Assembly (NCBI RefSeq): GCF_030253575.1
Contig: NC_080569.1
Span: 9,491,501-9,555,500 of the forward strand
DNA: 64,000 bases
Source of the DNA: Rhododendron vialii
Lineage: Eukaryota > Streptophyta > Magnoliopsida > Ericales > Ericaceae
Direction: 5' to 3'
Part shown: positions 1 through 10,940 of the stretch, piece after piece
Position numbering within the stretch: position 1 is the first letter of the stretch
Layout of the letters: the number at the start of each line of letters is the position of its first letter
The notes under the pieces: generated by a model
Databases searched by the model: none
What the model saw: the letters and a program-made list of their open reading frames with translations, nothing else
Told to the model about the DNA's origin: nothing
Made by a program: the position numbers and the translations under genes

Positions 1-1
1 T

Positions 2-178
2 CATGATCAAGTGAAGCAAGAGCAACAAGGGGCTGCAGATGAGTCCTCACATGAGACTGATCATGATTTCGTCTTACATCAGAATGACCAGGCTGCTGAT
101 GTGCCGCCTCTCCTTCTGTTGATTGAAATTCGACCGAAGATATTTTACTTAGATGATCTGTATTCAACACAGAGCTAG
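2..178 (+). CDS. possible 3' end of an unidentified gene, cut by the window edge
   Basis: A reading frame is open from the window edge to a TAG at 176-178, about 58 codons. The first half is rich in Gln, His, Asp and Glu, and the end is more hydrophobic (LLLLIEIRPKIFYLDDLY). I do not recognise a family. The composition resembles the acidic, glutamine-rich tail of a regulatory protein, but an open frame of this length can occur by chance. No start or splice acceptor can be judged because the sequence begins here. Confidence 0.25.
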   Translation, partial: HDQVKQEQQGAADESSHETDHDFVLHQNDQAADVPPLLLLIEIRPKIFYLDDLYSTQS

Positions 179-765
179 CTAGGCAGTACTCGTTAGACTC
201 CTTCCAGAAATATGACGTACTCTTCAGGGAGGGAGAAAAATTCTCACCTCTATTAATTAGGGCAAACTTTCAACCATTTTATTTTTCACAAGAATTTTCT
301 TTGTACATGCAGTTGTGTGAAGGAGGGGGTTTTGGCTTCCAAGCTCACATAGGGGAGAGAGGGGGGCTATGGCATCATTCTCCCTTCTTTTTTAGGGAAA
401 ATCTTTATGATGAACTAGTCAGAAAGTTTATTTTTCTGATCAAATTTTCACAAGAATTTACTTTGTTCAATTTTATGAACAAAGATGTTTCAATTTCCAA
501 TCTCACACATGAGAATGAGTGCATGGTTATAGGCTATAGCTAAATTGTGTCGGTTGTGGCCCCAAAATAGCGCGTGCCCGCCATAAACATGATCGACAAG
601 ATGATCTGAACCAATCTATAGATAGGATTCATCAAGAAATCTATCAAAAGATAGGATTCATCAAGAAATCTATCTGTATTAGGAATTTAGGAGTACAAAT
701 TATGTTAATTGCATGTTTTTTGCCAGTTAACCTCCAAAATCCAATTGTCTGAATTCCTTTTTTTT
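179..765. other. intergenic, nothing recognised
   Basis: AT-rich DNA with short purine runs. A 24-bp direct repeat (about 626-673) around 'catcaagaaatctatc' is the only structure seen. No protein similarity recognised. Confidence 0.5.
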
Positions 766-1092
766 TTTTTGGTCAACAAGGATAGCAGAGATCATTTACA
801 TCATTATGTATGAAGTACAAAGAACAAACTCGGGACACTACATCAATTGTGAGAGTCCACGAGATAAATCAAGCCCAATAACTCAATCAATACAAGCAAT
901 AAGCCCATCATAGAAAAGAAACAAAGAAAGAAAGGAAAATTCCTTCTAAGGGCAAAATACCCACATGGCCATACGCAGGTGGAGAGATTCGAACTCCTAA
1001 CATATGAGTGGGATGTGCCTATAAAAAAAAAACATATAAGTGAGATGCAATTAGCTAGAGTCCTGACCAACAGAGTTAGCCCCAGTTGGTTA
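766..1092 (-). mobile_element. tRNA-derived SINE (family S1), reverse orientation
   Basis: On the minus strand this begins with a tRNA-like head containing an intact box-B-like GAGTTCGAATCTC (plus strand near 985-997). A body shared with the copy at 17319-17598 follows, and it ends in a poly-A tail (plus-strand T run near 757-772). The shared body includes 'attgattgagttattgggct' and 'tgatgtagtgtcccgagttt'. The head, body and A-tail order is typical of plant tRNA-SINEs. The head is disturbed by an A-rich stretch, so this copy is old. The short open frame on the minus strand here is not a gene. Confidence 0.6.
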
Positions 1093-1883
1093 ACCTAGCG
1101 ACACTTACAAAACGAAGTTTATTACAATTATCTTGGATAAAGCCAAACTATTCATCTAGAAAATTATAAGGTAATCGATGTCTTTTACCACAACCTAGCT
1201 TGCATCACGCTTGATCAACAAGTATCCAAACGATTAGATGGACTCCAATCAAGTAAGAACACATGAATGGACTCCCAAAGTTATTGATCTAACAAACCAT
1301 CACGAATTGCCGCCAAAGATATCATGTAGGGTCATGGAGCACTGGTGGCACTGACATCGTTGTGAAGCAACATCGTACGAAATACTCGTTCAAAAATGAA
1401 ACAAATTATTCTTGCAAAAACTAGAGAAAACTCTAATAGATCAGACGACAAATCATTGAGCTTAAGAGATTGGAGAAAAACAAAGCAATTACTGAAGTTT
1501 ACGAAAAAAAAGGTTTACAATTAATACCGTGGCCTTCCCCTCCCACCGTTGTACAAGGATAGTGAAACCCCGGGGAGGCGAAGGAGGAAGAAAAATATTT
1601 GTGAATTGTCAGAATATTCAAATTCCAATTTTTGTCGCTCAAACCATGTTTCCACTAAGGAAAAACAAAAAAACCTTCGGCGTTTTTTACAAGTCATTCA
1701 TACTACTAATCAACAAGTTTAGGGATTTTACAATCTCGTTCACACTAATAAAAAAGTTGTTAGCAACAACTTATCTCTCAATAATTTTTTCACTCACATA
1801 TCCATCAACAATGTATTCACTAGTGGAAACAACATATTCAATAGTTTTTTCTCACCAACTTATTTATTACCGGAAACAATTAA
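1093..1883. other. intergenic, nothing recognised
   Basis: AT-rich DNA. One open stretch on the plus strand (1529-1912) has low-complexity composition, no recognisable domain, and runs into the neighbouring MITE. Confidence 0.5.
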
Positions 1884-2115
1884 CCCGTTCTAAAATTATT
1901 CTTAAAAAATAAGCAGTTTATTTCACATTTTCAAACTCAAAATAAATGTAAATGAAAAATAAATTTTTGATTTTTTTTTTTGCACCATTTAAAATATCTC
2001 AATGAGATCTATCAAACAATTATATCCATATTACTAGGAAAATTATTTGCGTAAAAACCTGATTTTTGAGCTTGAAATTAGAGTAAGTACTTAAATGGGT
2101 TTTTGGAACGCGGCC
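1884..2115. mobile_element. Tourist-like (PIF/Harbinger) MITE, degenerate copy
   Basis: It shares the interior 'cttaaaaaataag...ttttcaaactcaaa' and the 'gagcttgaaatt' motif with the elements at 19978-20209 and 23942-24187. It ends in GGAACGCGGCC followed by TTAAC, with TTAAC also in front, consistent with a TAA-type target duplication. The left terminus is eroded. Confidence 0.6.
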
Positions 2116-3016
2116 TTAACAATTTTCCAACAACAAAAAAAATTCTCCAAGTTAAACGTTGAAACCATATATCGATTTCCTTTTCATTTTAGTATCAATT
2201 CCAGGCTTCCTCGTTTTTTGGTTTAGAACCCCAAAACGGAAAGAGATAGAAAAACAAAGAATACGATTTCAGTTTTCCTTTTCCTTTTTGTATCGGTGAA
2301 AATCAGTTTTGTTAGTCATAATTAGTGAGATTTGAACTACTATAAATTTCAGTTTGGCCATATTGCATTGCTATAATGTGTGTTCTCTATCTCCTATCTC
2401 TCCCCAGTGTTTTTCAATTGAGCGAATTATGGAATTCATCTTTATCGATGACAACATTAATTACTCTTCCAGAAAAGTAAACCAATGAAATAACACCACT
2501 GGAAATTTACATCTTAAAAGCAAAGTAACTAACAAAGACCAAAAAAAAAAAGAAGTATTGAAATATAACGTACGTTAATCGGAAACTGTCCAAAATTAGC
2601 GGCCCGCAACATGACAAACGAATCATATTACATCTATATATTGGTACCAAATCAAATGATACCCAAAACATAGTACTCAAAAATGGTCGCCAAAGTATTA
2701 CTGCAAAAAATTACCGTCATTACTATTTATCCAAAAGTATAATTTGAGAAATTAACAAAAAAATCCATAAACAAAGCTGGTATATATATTAAGTTGAATT
2801 TCAAAAAGACCTGTACAGAGTAGCAGATATGAAAGCAAATTAATCACGTCTATCTATCTATCTAGTATTCTCTGTATCATATATATCCCCTAAAATGGGA
2901 AAACTATATAACCAAAAGAATGAATCGATTTAGTAAATCAAAAGGGCCCAATCAAAAGCAGTACCAGTAGTAGTACTCTACAAAAATTGCCCCCCAAGTT
3001 GTATAAAGAACACTAG
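2116..3016. other. 3' flank of ZAT gene 1, nothing recognised
   Basis: AT-rich sequence downstream of the zinc-finger gene. It probably holds its 3' UTR and polyadenylation signals, but no single signal is decisive. Confidence 0.4.
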
Positions 3017-3460
3017 TCAAGAAATCAACCACATCGGCGCCAGCGTCAAACTCAAATCCAGTAACCTATCTATCTTCTCGTCGCCACCAACCGATTTCTC
3101 CGAGCCGGGCCGGCCCTCCGCCTTGCCGTCGGCACCGGCTGGACGGTGCCTCCTCATGTGCCCCCCGAGCGCCTGCCCGATCGCGAACTCCAGCCCGCAG
3201 ATGGAGCACTCGTGGGTCTTCGGCTTCTCCGGAGTCTGGACGCGTAAGAAATCTCCGTCCGCCGTCGTTAATCTCGGCCTCTTGTGGCTGGCCCGGTGGC
3301 CGCCGAGGGCCTGGAACGACGGGAACTCCCGGTTGCACGTCTTGCAGGAGAACACCCGGCCGGGGGCGGCCCCGATCCGGGAGAGGAGCACGAGGCTGTT
3401 GGCCATGGCCAGTGCCTCCACGTCCCCGTCCTGTTCTCTGCTCCTCTTCAATACCGTCAT
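3017..3460 (-). CDS. C2H2 zinc-finger EAR repressor, ZAT11/ZAT12 type (copy 1)
   Basis: A single-exon 147-aa protein. An L-box-like [12 protein letters not shown] lies at residues 15-26. Two plant C2H2 fingers follow, each with the QALGGH core that contacts DNA: C39/C42/H55/H59 and C85/C88/H101/H105. The C-terminus carries an EAR repression motif, LDLSLTL (134-140). This domain order and length match the intronless C1-2i ZAT class, nuclear repressors induced by cold, heat, oxidative stress or wounding. The start is the ATG at 3460 because [10 protein letters not shown] is identical in copy 2 and a stop lies in frame just upstream. A TATA-like run lies about 110 bp upstream and a TTCTAGAA element about 325 bp upstream. 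Coding sequence is GC-rich compared with its flanks. It looks intact; I infer function from family only. Confidence 0.93.
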   Translation of the reverse strand: MTVLKRSREQDGDVEALAMANSLVLLSRIGAAPGRVFSCKTCNREFPSFQALGGHRASHKRPRLTTADGDFLRVQTPEKPKTHECSICGLEFAIGQALGGHMRRHRPAGADGKAEGRPGSEKSVGGDEKIDRLLDLSLTLAPMWLIS

Positions 3461-3803
3461 GGTCTTATAAGGTGAGGAATTATTTAATCAAAAAAAGGTG
3501 AATGCGTTGATTTTTGCTTTGTGATGAAATTCAATCACTTGGTTGAGTACTGGGGGCGTGTGGGGGAGATATATATATAGAGAGAGAGATTTTGATGGGA
3601 CTCTATTTTCTTGGGCGCTAAGGAAAGCGAGAGTGCTTGCTATGGAAGATAGATATGGAGCAGTGGTATTTATAGATTCAGTGTGGAATTGTATGAGCCT
3701 GCCGTCAGGTCAGGGCACACGATATGAGATTACCAGAATAGCCGTCACCGCGTACGTGTCCTTTGTTTGCAGCTTCTTTGACAGTTCTAGAACCCTTTCT
3801 AGG
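3461..3803 (-). promoter_or_regulatory. ZAT copy 1 promoter with TATA run and heat-shock-like element
   Basis: Read on the minus strand, a TATA-like TATATATAT lies at 3569-3579, about 110 bp before the ATG. Roughly 200 bp around it is strongly conserved with the promoter of copy 2 (13430-13640), including the 'gtgaggaattatt' leader, the 'ggggcgtgtgggggagatat' block and 'ttttcttgggc'. Farther out, TTCTAGAA at 3785-3792 is also kept in copy 2. That inverted TTC/GAA pair is the core of a heat-shock element. The conservation is seen; heat or stress control is inference. Confidence 0.55.
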
Positions 3804-3839
3804 AGAAAAGAGTATTACTTGTGCTCCTTTGTCCGGATT

Positions 3840-4424
3840 TAATATTTTTTAAAAAAAAATTTGTGTCAATTTTCAATCGATTATATTTTGTAATTTATAA
3901 TATTTTATATAATTTTAAAAATATTGACTTATAGAACTAGTTAGGATCTATGAAACAAGATCCATATTGAATATTAAATTTATTACTAATTTAAAAATAT
4001 GGAATAACACAGAATTTTATTGAGATTTTTTGAACAGTAAAAAAAATCAAAATATTATTTTTTATTTACATTATTTTTTAATTTTTTTATTCATTCATTA
4101 TTTTTGAGTAAGTATTTATTTTTTAAAAAGATATTGGATATTAGAAGAGCAGCCGAACTAAAGATGCCCCTTAAACCGACTCAAATACCTGATTTTGACT
4201 TGTTCTTATGATCTTGTGGGCCCACAATATAAAAGGGTAAAATTCATATTGCAAGAATTGCATTTGCATCCCGTACAAAATCCCATTCTTCTCCGCCTAA
4301 ACATTGACTCGTATATGTTGGAAAAATAATGGAAGACGAGAAAGATAAGAACAAACAAGTGATTTTGGAGTAAGCAGCACTTTTTCTAATTTGCATTTGT
4401 GACTATCCTATTTGTTATTAACAT
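3840..4424. other. AT-rich intergenic stretch, nothing recognised
   Basis: Very AT-rich, with 'tttaaaaaat' type runs that resemble the interior of the Tourist-like MITEs, but no termini can be defined. Confidence 0.4.
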
Positions 4425-4432
4425 AATCTTTC

Positions 4433-5384
4433 AAGGGCTGCAAACGAGCCGAGCTTAGTCGAGTTTTACTGTGCTCAAATTTGTTTATTAAGTTTTTAAC
4501 GAATCTAAGTTCGAGCTCAGCGAAAACTTAACGAGTTGAGCTTGAGTTGAGCGGGCCTTAGCTTAACTCGAGCTCGAGCTTGTTCACAAGTCTTAACGGG
4601 CCAAATAAACGTGTGTGTGTATATATATGTAGTCCGGATCCTATAAGGGATCCCGCACGGGCTTACCGTGCGGGACTCTCCTTTTCCGATCGAATTGTGA
4701 CAATCCGAGCTGCTCAAAGTGATTAGAATGTGATTTTAAGGGTACTTGTGAGAAATCAGCAAAAAAAATAATCGGGAAGGGCTTGATCCAAACAGTTTTT
4801 TATTGAACGGTTCAGTAAAAAAACTACTTGAATCGAGCCATTCCTGATCATTTTTTTTTGCTGATTTCTCGCGGGTACCCTTAAAATCACATTCTGAACA
4901 CATTGAGTGGCTCGGATCATCGCAATTCGATCGGGAAATGGGGGTCCCACACGGTAAGGCCATGCGGAATCCCTCATTGGATCCTAAGTGTGTGTGTATA
5001 TATACATATATGGTTGCATATGCCTAATACAACCCAAAATATTTTGATTGTGAATGTATATATTTTTCATTTTTCTATACTCTACAAGAAAATAATTTCA
5101 ATTTTAGAATAATAAAAATATGTAGTATGTGTTTGTAAGGATTCTGCACCAGGGTATTAAAATGTTAATTGTAGTATAATTAACAAAAAAAGTCTACTAA
5201 GTCTTGGCTTGGAAGCCAACTCGAGCCGAGCTTCTACTGGCTTGTGTTCGGTTTGATCACGAAACATGCCTAAAATTTGAACTTGAGCTTGTTTATTTAT
5301 GTTTTGAGTCAAACTCGAACGAACTTTTATCGAATCAAGTCTCGAGTTGGGCTCGCGAGCGATTCTGTTCGTTTTGCAGCCCAG
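4433..5384. mobile_element. hAT-like non-autonomous element, interrupted by a foldback MITE
   Basis: Ends are AGGGCTGCAAACGAGCCGAG on the left and the inverted TTCGTTTTGCAGCCC on the right. The interior is rich in GAGCT/CTCGAG repeats. It is flanked by imperfect 8-bp direct repeats AATCTTTC (4425-4432) and AATCCTTG (5385-5392), the target size of hAT elements. No transposase is encoded. The foldback at 4631-4988 sits inside it. Confidence 0.6.
4631..4988. mobile_element. foldback MITE (family FB1, copy 1) nested in the hAT-like element
   Basis: Two arms of about 165 bp fold back on each other. The left arm has 'ccgatcgaattgtgacaatc', 'gtgattttaagggtac' and 'aatcagcaaaaa', and the same motifs return inverted at 4860-4945. 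It is bordered on both sides by TG/TA dinucleotide runs. A second copy lies at 46624-46980 in the same kind of setting. Confidence 0.65.
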
Positions 5385-5742
5385 AATCCTTGTAATGGAG
5401 TGTGAATGGGAGTTAAAATATATAGTACAAAAGCATGAGAGCAAGTAGGGATTTGATAGGCCAAAACACGTAAGAGATTGCGTGGAGAATAAGTCGTCTC
5501 GCATATTAGTACTACTAGTAAGGAATAAAAGTATTTCATTCACATGACGTACAGGAGAATAGTAGTAGTAGAATTTGACTTTGTTATACCATAACGGAAG
5601 TAGTAAGTAACTTTCTGGTTAATCTACGCGGTAGTAGTTAAGTGCAACCTTCCGTCACTTGTAATTGGAACTTGGTCCGAAAAATGGGGCCGGTACACTG
5701 CACAATTACTTTACTTGTTCTCCGTACCATATATGGGAGCAA

Positions 5743-5847
5743 GGGAAAAATTATGGTGTCTATCTTCTATTTGAGGACAGCATAATTTTGGCATAATCGG
5801 ATCATTATAGTGTTTTCAAATTAAAGGTAGACACCATAACATCATCC
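5743..5847. mobile_element. short MULE-like foldback MITE (family M1 relative)
   Basis: It starts GGGAAAAATTATGGTGTC and ends GACACCATAACATCATCC. The right end matches the M1 terminus of 48983 in 17 of 18 positions. Flanking 9-bp repeats TGGGAGCAA and AGGGATCAA agree at 7 of 9 positions. Confidence 0.5.
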
Positions 5848-5864
5848 AGGGATCAAAACTTTAA

Positions 5865-6185
5865 GGGAAATTCTATGGTGTCTACCAACTAAAAGGGAAA
5901 TACCATAGCAGATTGGTTATGCCCCTCAAAGTTTTTTTTGTTATGCCATTTTTATAATAATGGCATAACAAGTGTGATGCCATTTTTTTATGCCATTATT
6001 AAAAAGTGTTATGTCTTCAAGTGATTTATTATGCTATTTTTGAAAAAGTGTTATGACCTAATATAATAAAAAAGATTATGCCTCTGGTCCACACAATGAC
6101 ATAACATGTTATGTCATTTAATGGTTTTGTTATGACAAAATTTACGGTATCTTCAAAATAACCTAAGACACCATAACAATATCCC
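5865..6185. mobile_element. foldback MITE with GGTGTCT ends, M1-related
   Basis: It begins GGGAAATTCTATGGTGTCTA and ends with the inverted TAAGACACCATAACAATATC. The interior repeats 'ttatgccatttttataata', as other M1 elements repeat 'cataac'. I found no convincing target duplication. Confidence 0.45.
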
Positions 6186-6548
6186 TACTCTTTCCTTGCT
6201 ACTTCTTAGCTGAGCAAAAGGCATATAGGCCAATATTGGATTTGTTGGCTCTTAGTTTAAGGGGGATGCTAGATGGAGAATCATCTGAATACGATATCAA
6301 ACACAACTTTTTATAAACATGTGGGTCTCACATATTTAACACGCGGGAAATGAATCGAAAAAGTAAAAAATTATGACTTTTATCCAAATATTTTTGAAAA
6401 TATCCAAGATAAAGTTCATAAGTCAAAAAAATTTGAATAAGAACAAAATAAAAAAGACCAAAAATCTTAGTGGTATTTGTCAAGTGCTATTTTTCATCCC
6501 CCAACTACTAATTAATTTCGCGGGTTTGGTCCAATGTTCAAAATGTGC

Positions 6549-6681
6549 ATCAAAGTTGTCGTCCTCGACCTAGATGCCATTTGTTGTTGCCATCAACACC
6601 ATGGGATTTATAGTCATTTTACCTACATATTTATTGGTTGCAAAAATTAACAGCGTCTGGGTCGAGGACGGCAACTTTGAT
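6549..6681 (+). other. 29-bp-arm hairpin, possible small-RNA precursor or tiny MITE
   Basis: The left arm 6549-6577 and right arm 6653-6681 are inverted copies with 26 of 29 positions paired, separated by a 75-nt loop. The arms contain TTG(T/C)CGTCCTCGACC. Flanking sequence does not continue the pairing, so the stem is short. It has the dimensions of a plant pre-miRNA, but a decayed transposon end pair would look the same. Confidence 0.35.
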
Positions 6682-6689
6682 AATATTCT

Positions 6690-7239
6690 AGCGGTACTGA
6701 TCAAGACTGCATTGATGGTGCACAGATCAGTATATGGGGCCCACTTACGGGTCTCAAATAAAGAATTCCACGTCTTTCATTTATTTTAAAATATTTTTTC
6801 GAAGGGACTTAAAAAAAATCAACTCAATTGAATTATTATAATTCTAAACTCTAAAGTCTAAAAGAAAGCGCGCAGAACTTTCACTCTCAGAGTGTGGGTG
6901 TGCAACATGCATCGTAGTAATTTCTTGTTTGCCGCGTAGATTTAACGTGGCTGAAAAATTATCCTTTTCGGAAGCTTTATCACAAGCAGAACAAGATGGA
7001 GGACCTACCCGGCAGTACTACTAGTCTTTGTCAATCCAGATTCATATAAGAAAGTACGTTCTAGGAATGTTCGGCCTAAGTCACACAAAGACGTGTACAT
7101 GAATGCGAACGTGTAAGCGAAGCTACGAGCACGAACGTAATTGCATTTTTCAAAAATAGTCGAAACAATCAAAATTTGTGAAAACGAAAATTGAAAGCGA
7201 GAACTAGAATATAGATTGAGAGTTGAAACAAAAAAATCT
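6690..7239. other. intergenic, nothing recognised
   Basis: Mixed AT-rich DNA with no recognisable gene or complete element. Confidence 0.4.
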
Positions 7240-7241
7240 TA

Positions 7242-7512
7242 CTCCCTCCGTCCCTTTTTAAGTGTCCTGCTTCGTAATTCCAACTTATTAAAAAGACATC
7301 ATCATTATACCTTTCACATCAATTTTTTCCTCCACTTTCCTTACTTACCCATCATCATTACACTTTTACTCATTTACTTTTTTAAAAAAAATCTACTTTT
7401 AGGGATAAAATAGACAATACACCAACTTTTACCCACTAACTTTACAAAATGGACACTTATTAAGGGACAGCCCAAAATGAAATACTGGACTTTAAAAAAG
7501 GAACGGAGGGAG
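7242..7512. mobile_element. Stowaway (Tc1/mariner) MITE
   Basis: Terminal inverted repeats CTCCCTCCGTCCCTTTTTAA and its inverted partner ending GGAACGGAGGGAG, flanked by TA at 7240-7241 and 7513-7514. Length is about 271 bp with no coding capacity. These are the diagnostic features of Stowaway elements. Confidence 0.9.
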
Positions 7513-7514
7513 TA

Positions 7515-8269
7515 CAAGTTATGTGTCATGACATTCAACTCTATTCGCCGGCCAGTTATTCATAACTTATTAAACAAAAGCAAATGATCTAGTTACTCTT
7601 TTTTTTTTGAATGGCCGGCGAAGAAAATTCCATTAATTATCAGGATGGAACTGTTACCAAAAGTTTCAATCGGGAATTCAGAATACAAATTCTATTACAT
7701 TTACACAAGAACTGAATTACAATATAATGAAATTACAAAATCGAAATGAGAACCGAAATACTGAATATGGATTTGTGAACCGAAACCCGTGTTGCACACG
7801 GTGTCCTTAAAACAGATTCACCGCCTACCGGAGGGTGTTGAGGTTACTCGGCGTCTGTCTCCCAGGATTGATCCGGCTCGGACCACGAACGTCGGAACAC
7901 CACCGAAGAACGTCTTGGCGAACTAACTCAGCGTCTCTCTCTCTCTCACACTATATCAGAATGCTAGTGAATTCTTGGGTGAATTGGTGTAGAACTATGC
8001 TGTGAAATGCTCCTTTTATAGGCAGAGCATGACCCTAATAATTCTGCCAGCCTTCAATACGTGGAGTAAATGGCAGAATAAATGGGGGAAAAACCCCCCA
8101 CAATGAATAGAGGTAACCCTCACCATGAATATGGGGAAGTAAAGGCCCCCCCAATCCATTCAAATTTCCAACAGGAACAAATACAATGGGAGAAAAAATC
8201 CATTGAGAGAGCCGCGATTGAGTACAATGACTCTTCTACTACTGCTGCTCGAAAATACAAAACCCAAGT
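7515..8269. other. unassigned stretch between MITEs
   Basis: Contains a T-run followed by a stretch resembling the end of an old transcribed repeat (7590-8040, ending in a CT run), but I could not assign it to a family. No protein recognised. Confidence 0.3.
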
Positions 8270-8278
8270 CTAAGCCAC

Positions 8279-9656
8279 GGGAATGACTTCGGTGTCCCCG
8301 GTCATTTTGGGGACACCGTAACTTTTGGCATAACAAAACCATTATGAGTATAACCAAAACCCATTACAAACATAACAGAACCATAGCAAGGCATAACTAA
8401 ACCTTGGTTGGGTTTAGTTATGCCTTGGTTGGTTTTTTGGATATTCTTTGTGTTGGTCCAAATAACAACCCAAGAGGGGGGGTGAATTGGTTATCTCAAA
8501 TATAACGCGAAATTTTAAAAAACTAATTGCAATCTATTCAACTACAATTCCAATTTCAATGAAATACTATTCTACTCATGCAATATTGATATGCAAGACG
8601 GAAAGTAAAGAGAGTAGGGAAGAGAGAATCGAACGCAAGGATTTATAGTGGTTCGGTCCGCAACTTCACGGCCTAGTCCACTCCCCAAGTGTCCAACTTG
8701 AGATTTGCTGTACTATCTTCAATAGTTACAATCTTCTAGCTTTGCGGGTGCTAGACAACCTTTACAATGAGCAATTTATCCCCAATCGCTCAGACTGATT
8801 TTGACTCCGGTGCTAGTCACACCTAACCCAACTAGTTTTGACTCCGGTGCTAGTAACACCTAACTCCAAGTGATTTTTTCTCTAAAACCACTCACAAAAA
8901 GTAATCACTTACGAGAGTATGAATAAGGGTGTACAATCCCTTTTACAATAAAGATCAAAATAAGAGCTCTCTCATACAAGTGTAAAATTATCAAGTTGAA
9001 GAATAGAGTATGAAGAGATTGATGTATTCTTTGAAATATTTCTCCGAAGCACTGTTGTGTAATCCTTACTTCCCTTTATATACTCCAAGAATGCAACCAG
9101 CACATCAATTGCTTCCATCCAAAATCCACTAGCCGTTAGGACAATCTTCTAGTCTAGTCAACAAAAATGTAGCCAATCAATTTCTTATTTCCATTTCTTT
9201 TCTGCAGTAGCCGTTAGAGATAATTAAGCACCCAAGTAATCTTCAATCTTTCTCATTGATTAGCATTTTGCTTTCCACAAAATATCCCTTGTAGCCAATT
9301 AAAAAAATAGGAGAAGATTTGTCCTTAATCTTCCTCCTTTCAATTTATCTTGACCATTGAAGATAGTGATTTGGTGTAGCAATCTTCCCATGTGCACTTC
9401 AACCAAATCCTACAAAATAAACATTAAGGGATTCCAAATATCACAATATTAATTATATTTCTTTTCAATAAAAATATATTTTGTTATCATCAAAATCAAT
9501 TACGGTATTCTATAGAAACCTTCGGGCTAACACTTTGGTTATGCCTTGTTTAGGTTCTGTTATGCTTGTAATTGATTTTAGTTATGCTTCTAATGGTAAA
9601 GTTATGCCAAAAATTACGGTGTTCCTAAAATGACCGGGGACATCATAGCATCATCC
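8279..9656. mobile_element. MULE-type MITE M1 copy A, split by a solo LTR
   Basis: The ends are GGAATGACTTCGGTGTCCCC and the inverted CATCATAGCATCATCC. Subterminal 'ttttgg(c)ataac' arms pair across the element. It is flanked by 9-bp repeats CTAAGCCAC (8270-8278) and TTAAGCCAC (9657-9665), one mismatch, the Mutator target size. Without the LTR it would be about 290 bp, matching copies at 9708, 48983 and 49660. Confidence 0.75.
8451..9532 (+). mobile_element. solo LTR (LTR retrotransposon fossil), probably Copia-type
   Basis: 1082 bp beginning TGTTGGTCC and ending GGCTAACA (TG...CA). It is flanked by the 5-bp duplication CTTTG (8446-8450 and 9533-9537) and inserted in the middle of the M1 MITE. 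There is no internal coding region, so it is the product of LTR-LTR recombination or a lone end. The start, with 'aagagggggggtgaattgg', resembles a common plant LTR type that I tentatively place in Copia. It is younger than its host MITE. Confidence 0.75.
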
Positions 9657-9707
9657 TTAAGCCACTCGAGGATTTTTTGCAAGAAAAACAAACAACAAAT
9701 AAGACAA

Positions 9708-10005
9708 GGATGATACTATGGTGTTTCTGGTCATTTTGGGAACACCGTAATTTTTGGCATAACTTCACCATTATGAGTATAACTAAAACCCATTATAAGC
9801 ATAACAAAATCCAAACAAGGCATAACTAAGGAACATCCAAAAAACCAACTAAGGCATAACCAAACCCAACCAATGCATAACAAACAAGTTATGACTTGTT
9901 ATGATTTTATTATGCTTGTAATGAGTTTTGGTTATACTCATAATGATTTTGTTATGCCAAAAATTACGATGTTTCCAAAATGACCGGGAACACCGAAGTC
10001 ATTTC
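9708..10005. mobile_element. MULE-type MITE M1 copy B
   Basis: It starts GGATGATACTATGGTGTTTC and ends with the inverted GGGAACACCGAAGTCATTTC. Both arms carry the 'aatttttggcataac' block. It lies about 50 bp from copy A. Target duplication is not clear. Confidence 0.65.
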
Positions 10006-10803
10006 ATACAAGATGCCAACAACAAAAAAACAAGTAGTCATCGGATGTTTTCAAGTTTCCAAAGATATATGCTCTGCCCCTGAATCCCTATACCACCACC
10101 CCATTCGGCGGTGACCAAAAAGTCACCTTCGTCTTCCGATGACCTCAATGGAACTCCACCCCCACATACTTCGTTGCTACCCCTAACCCTGTTCAAATAA
10201 TCAAATCGGTTCCCAAATCGCGTTGTCCATATACTTAATCGGCCTATAACTGCCTCCCCGGTGCAGACCACTGATAAAAAATCCTCTCCTAAAGTATGTT
10301 ACCAGGGAACGCTACTACCGTAGCGAATTACGTTTTGGTATAAACGTTTCAAAACATGGTACACTATCGGTCCAAAATGATAAATTTAACAATCCAAAGC
10401 GATCATCTTAGTTTTCCTAAAAATGTCAACTTATCATGGTCAAAATAGAGAGAGAATGGAATTTTGGTGAGAGAAATTGTAAAAAGTTCAATCGTAATGC
10501 TCCTAGAAATGTGTTACGTATGAATAATTTGACAAACAATATTTAGTTTCACTAGATGTTTATCGCTTGGAAGAGTAAGTTCTAGTGTTATTATCTATAG
10601 AAGTCTATCCTTAGAGTATCAAAATTTAAGCATGTAACGTACTGCGTTTTCGTTTCTCGTATCGGAACGTACGATCCGCATTCCGTGTAACATAGGGACT
10701 ACCTAAACCCACCACCCTCAGCCCAAATCAGTCAAACCCATTGCTCCTCAAAACCCCTCAATCAGACCACTCAACTGGCTAGCCAAACCCTTTGATTGAA
10801 ATG
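10006..10803. other. intergenic, nothing recognised
   Basis: A GC-richer open stretch on the minus strand (10038-10271) has no domain I recognise and no conserved context. I do not call it a gene. Confidence 0.4.
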
Positions 10804-10804
10804 C

Positions 10805-10940
10805 CGGGTTCCGAGTCCCTGCAGTGAGGGGAATTCACTGCAAACAGCAGCGCCCCAAAACGACGTCGTTTTGGGGCGTAATTGGAGTGCTAGCTCATGT
10901 AGTTAGGTGATACCCCTCACTACAGGGACTTAGGACCCAT
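10805..10940. mobile_element. small foldback MITE with a perfect 28-bp central palindrome
   Basis: Ends GGGTTCCGAGTCCCTGCAGT and the inverted CTACAGGGACTTAGGACCC pair well. The centre at 10851-10878 is a perfect palindrome around GACGTC, flanked by CCCCAAAA and TTTTGGGG. Confidence 0.5.

Noticed and set aside
3066-3475. Long open frames in other frames and on the opposite strand over ZAT copy 1 (and likewise at 13044-13439 and 22087-22644)
   Set aside because: They are GC-rich shadows of the zinc-finger coding frame, with no domain of their own.
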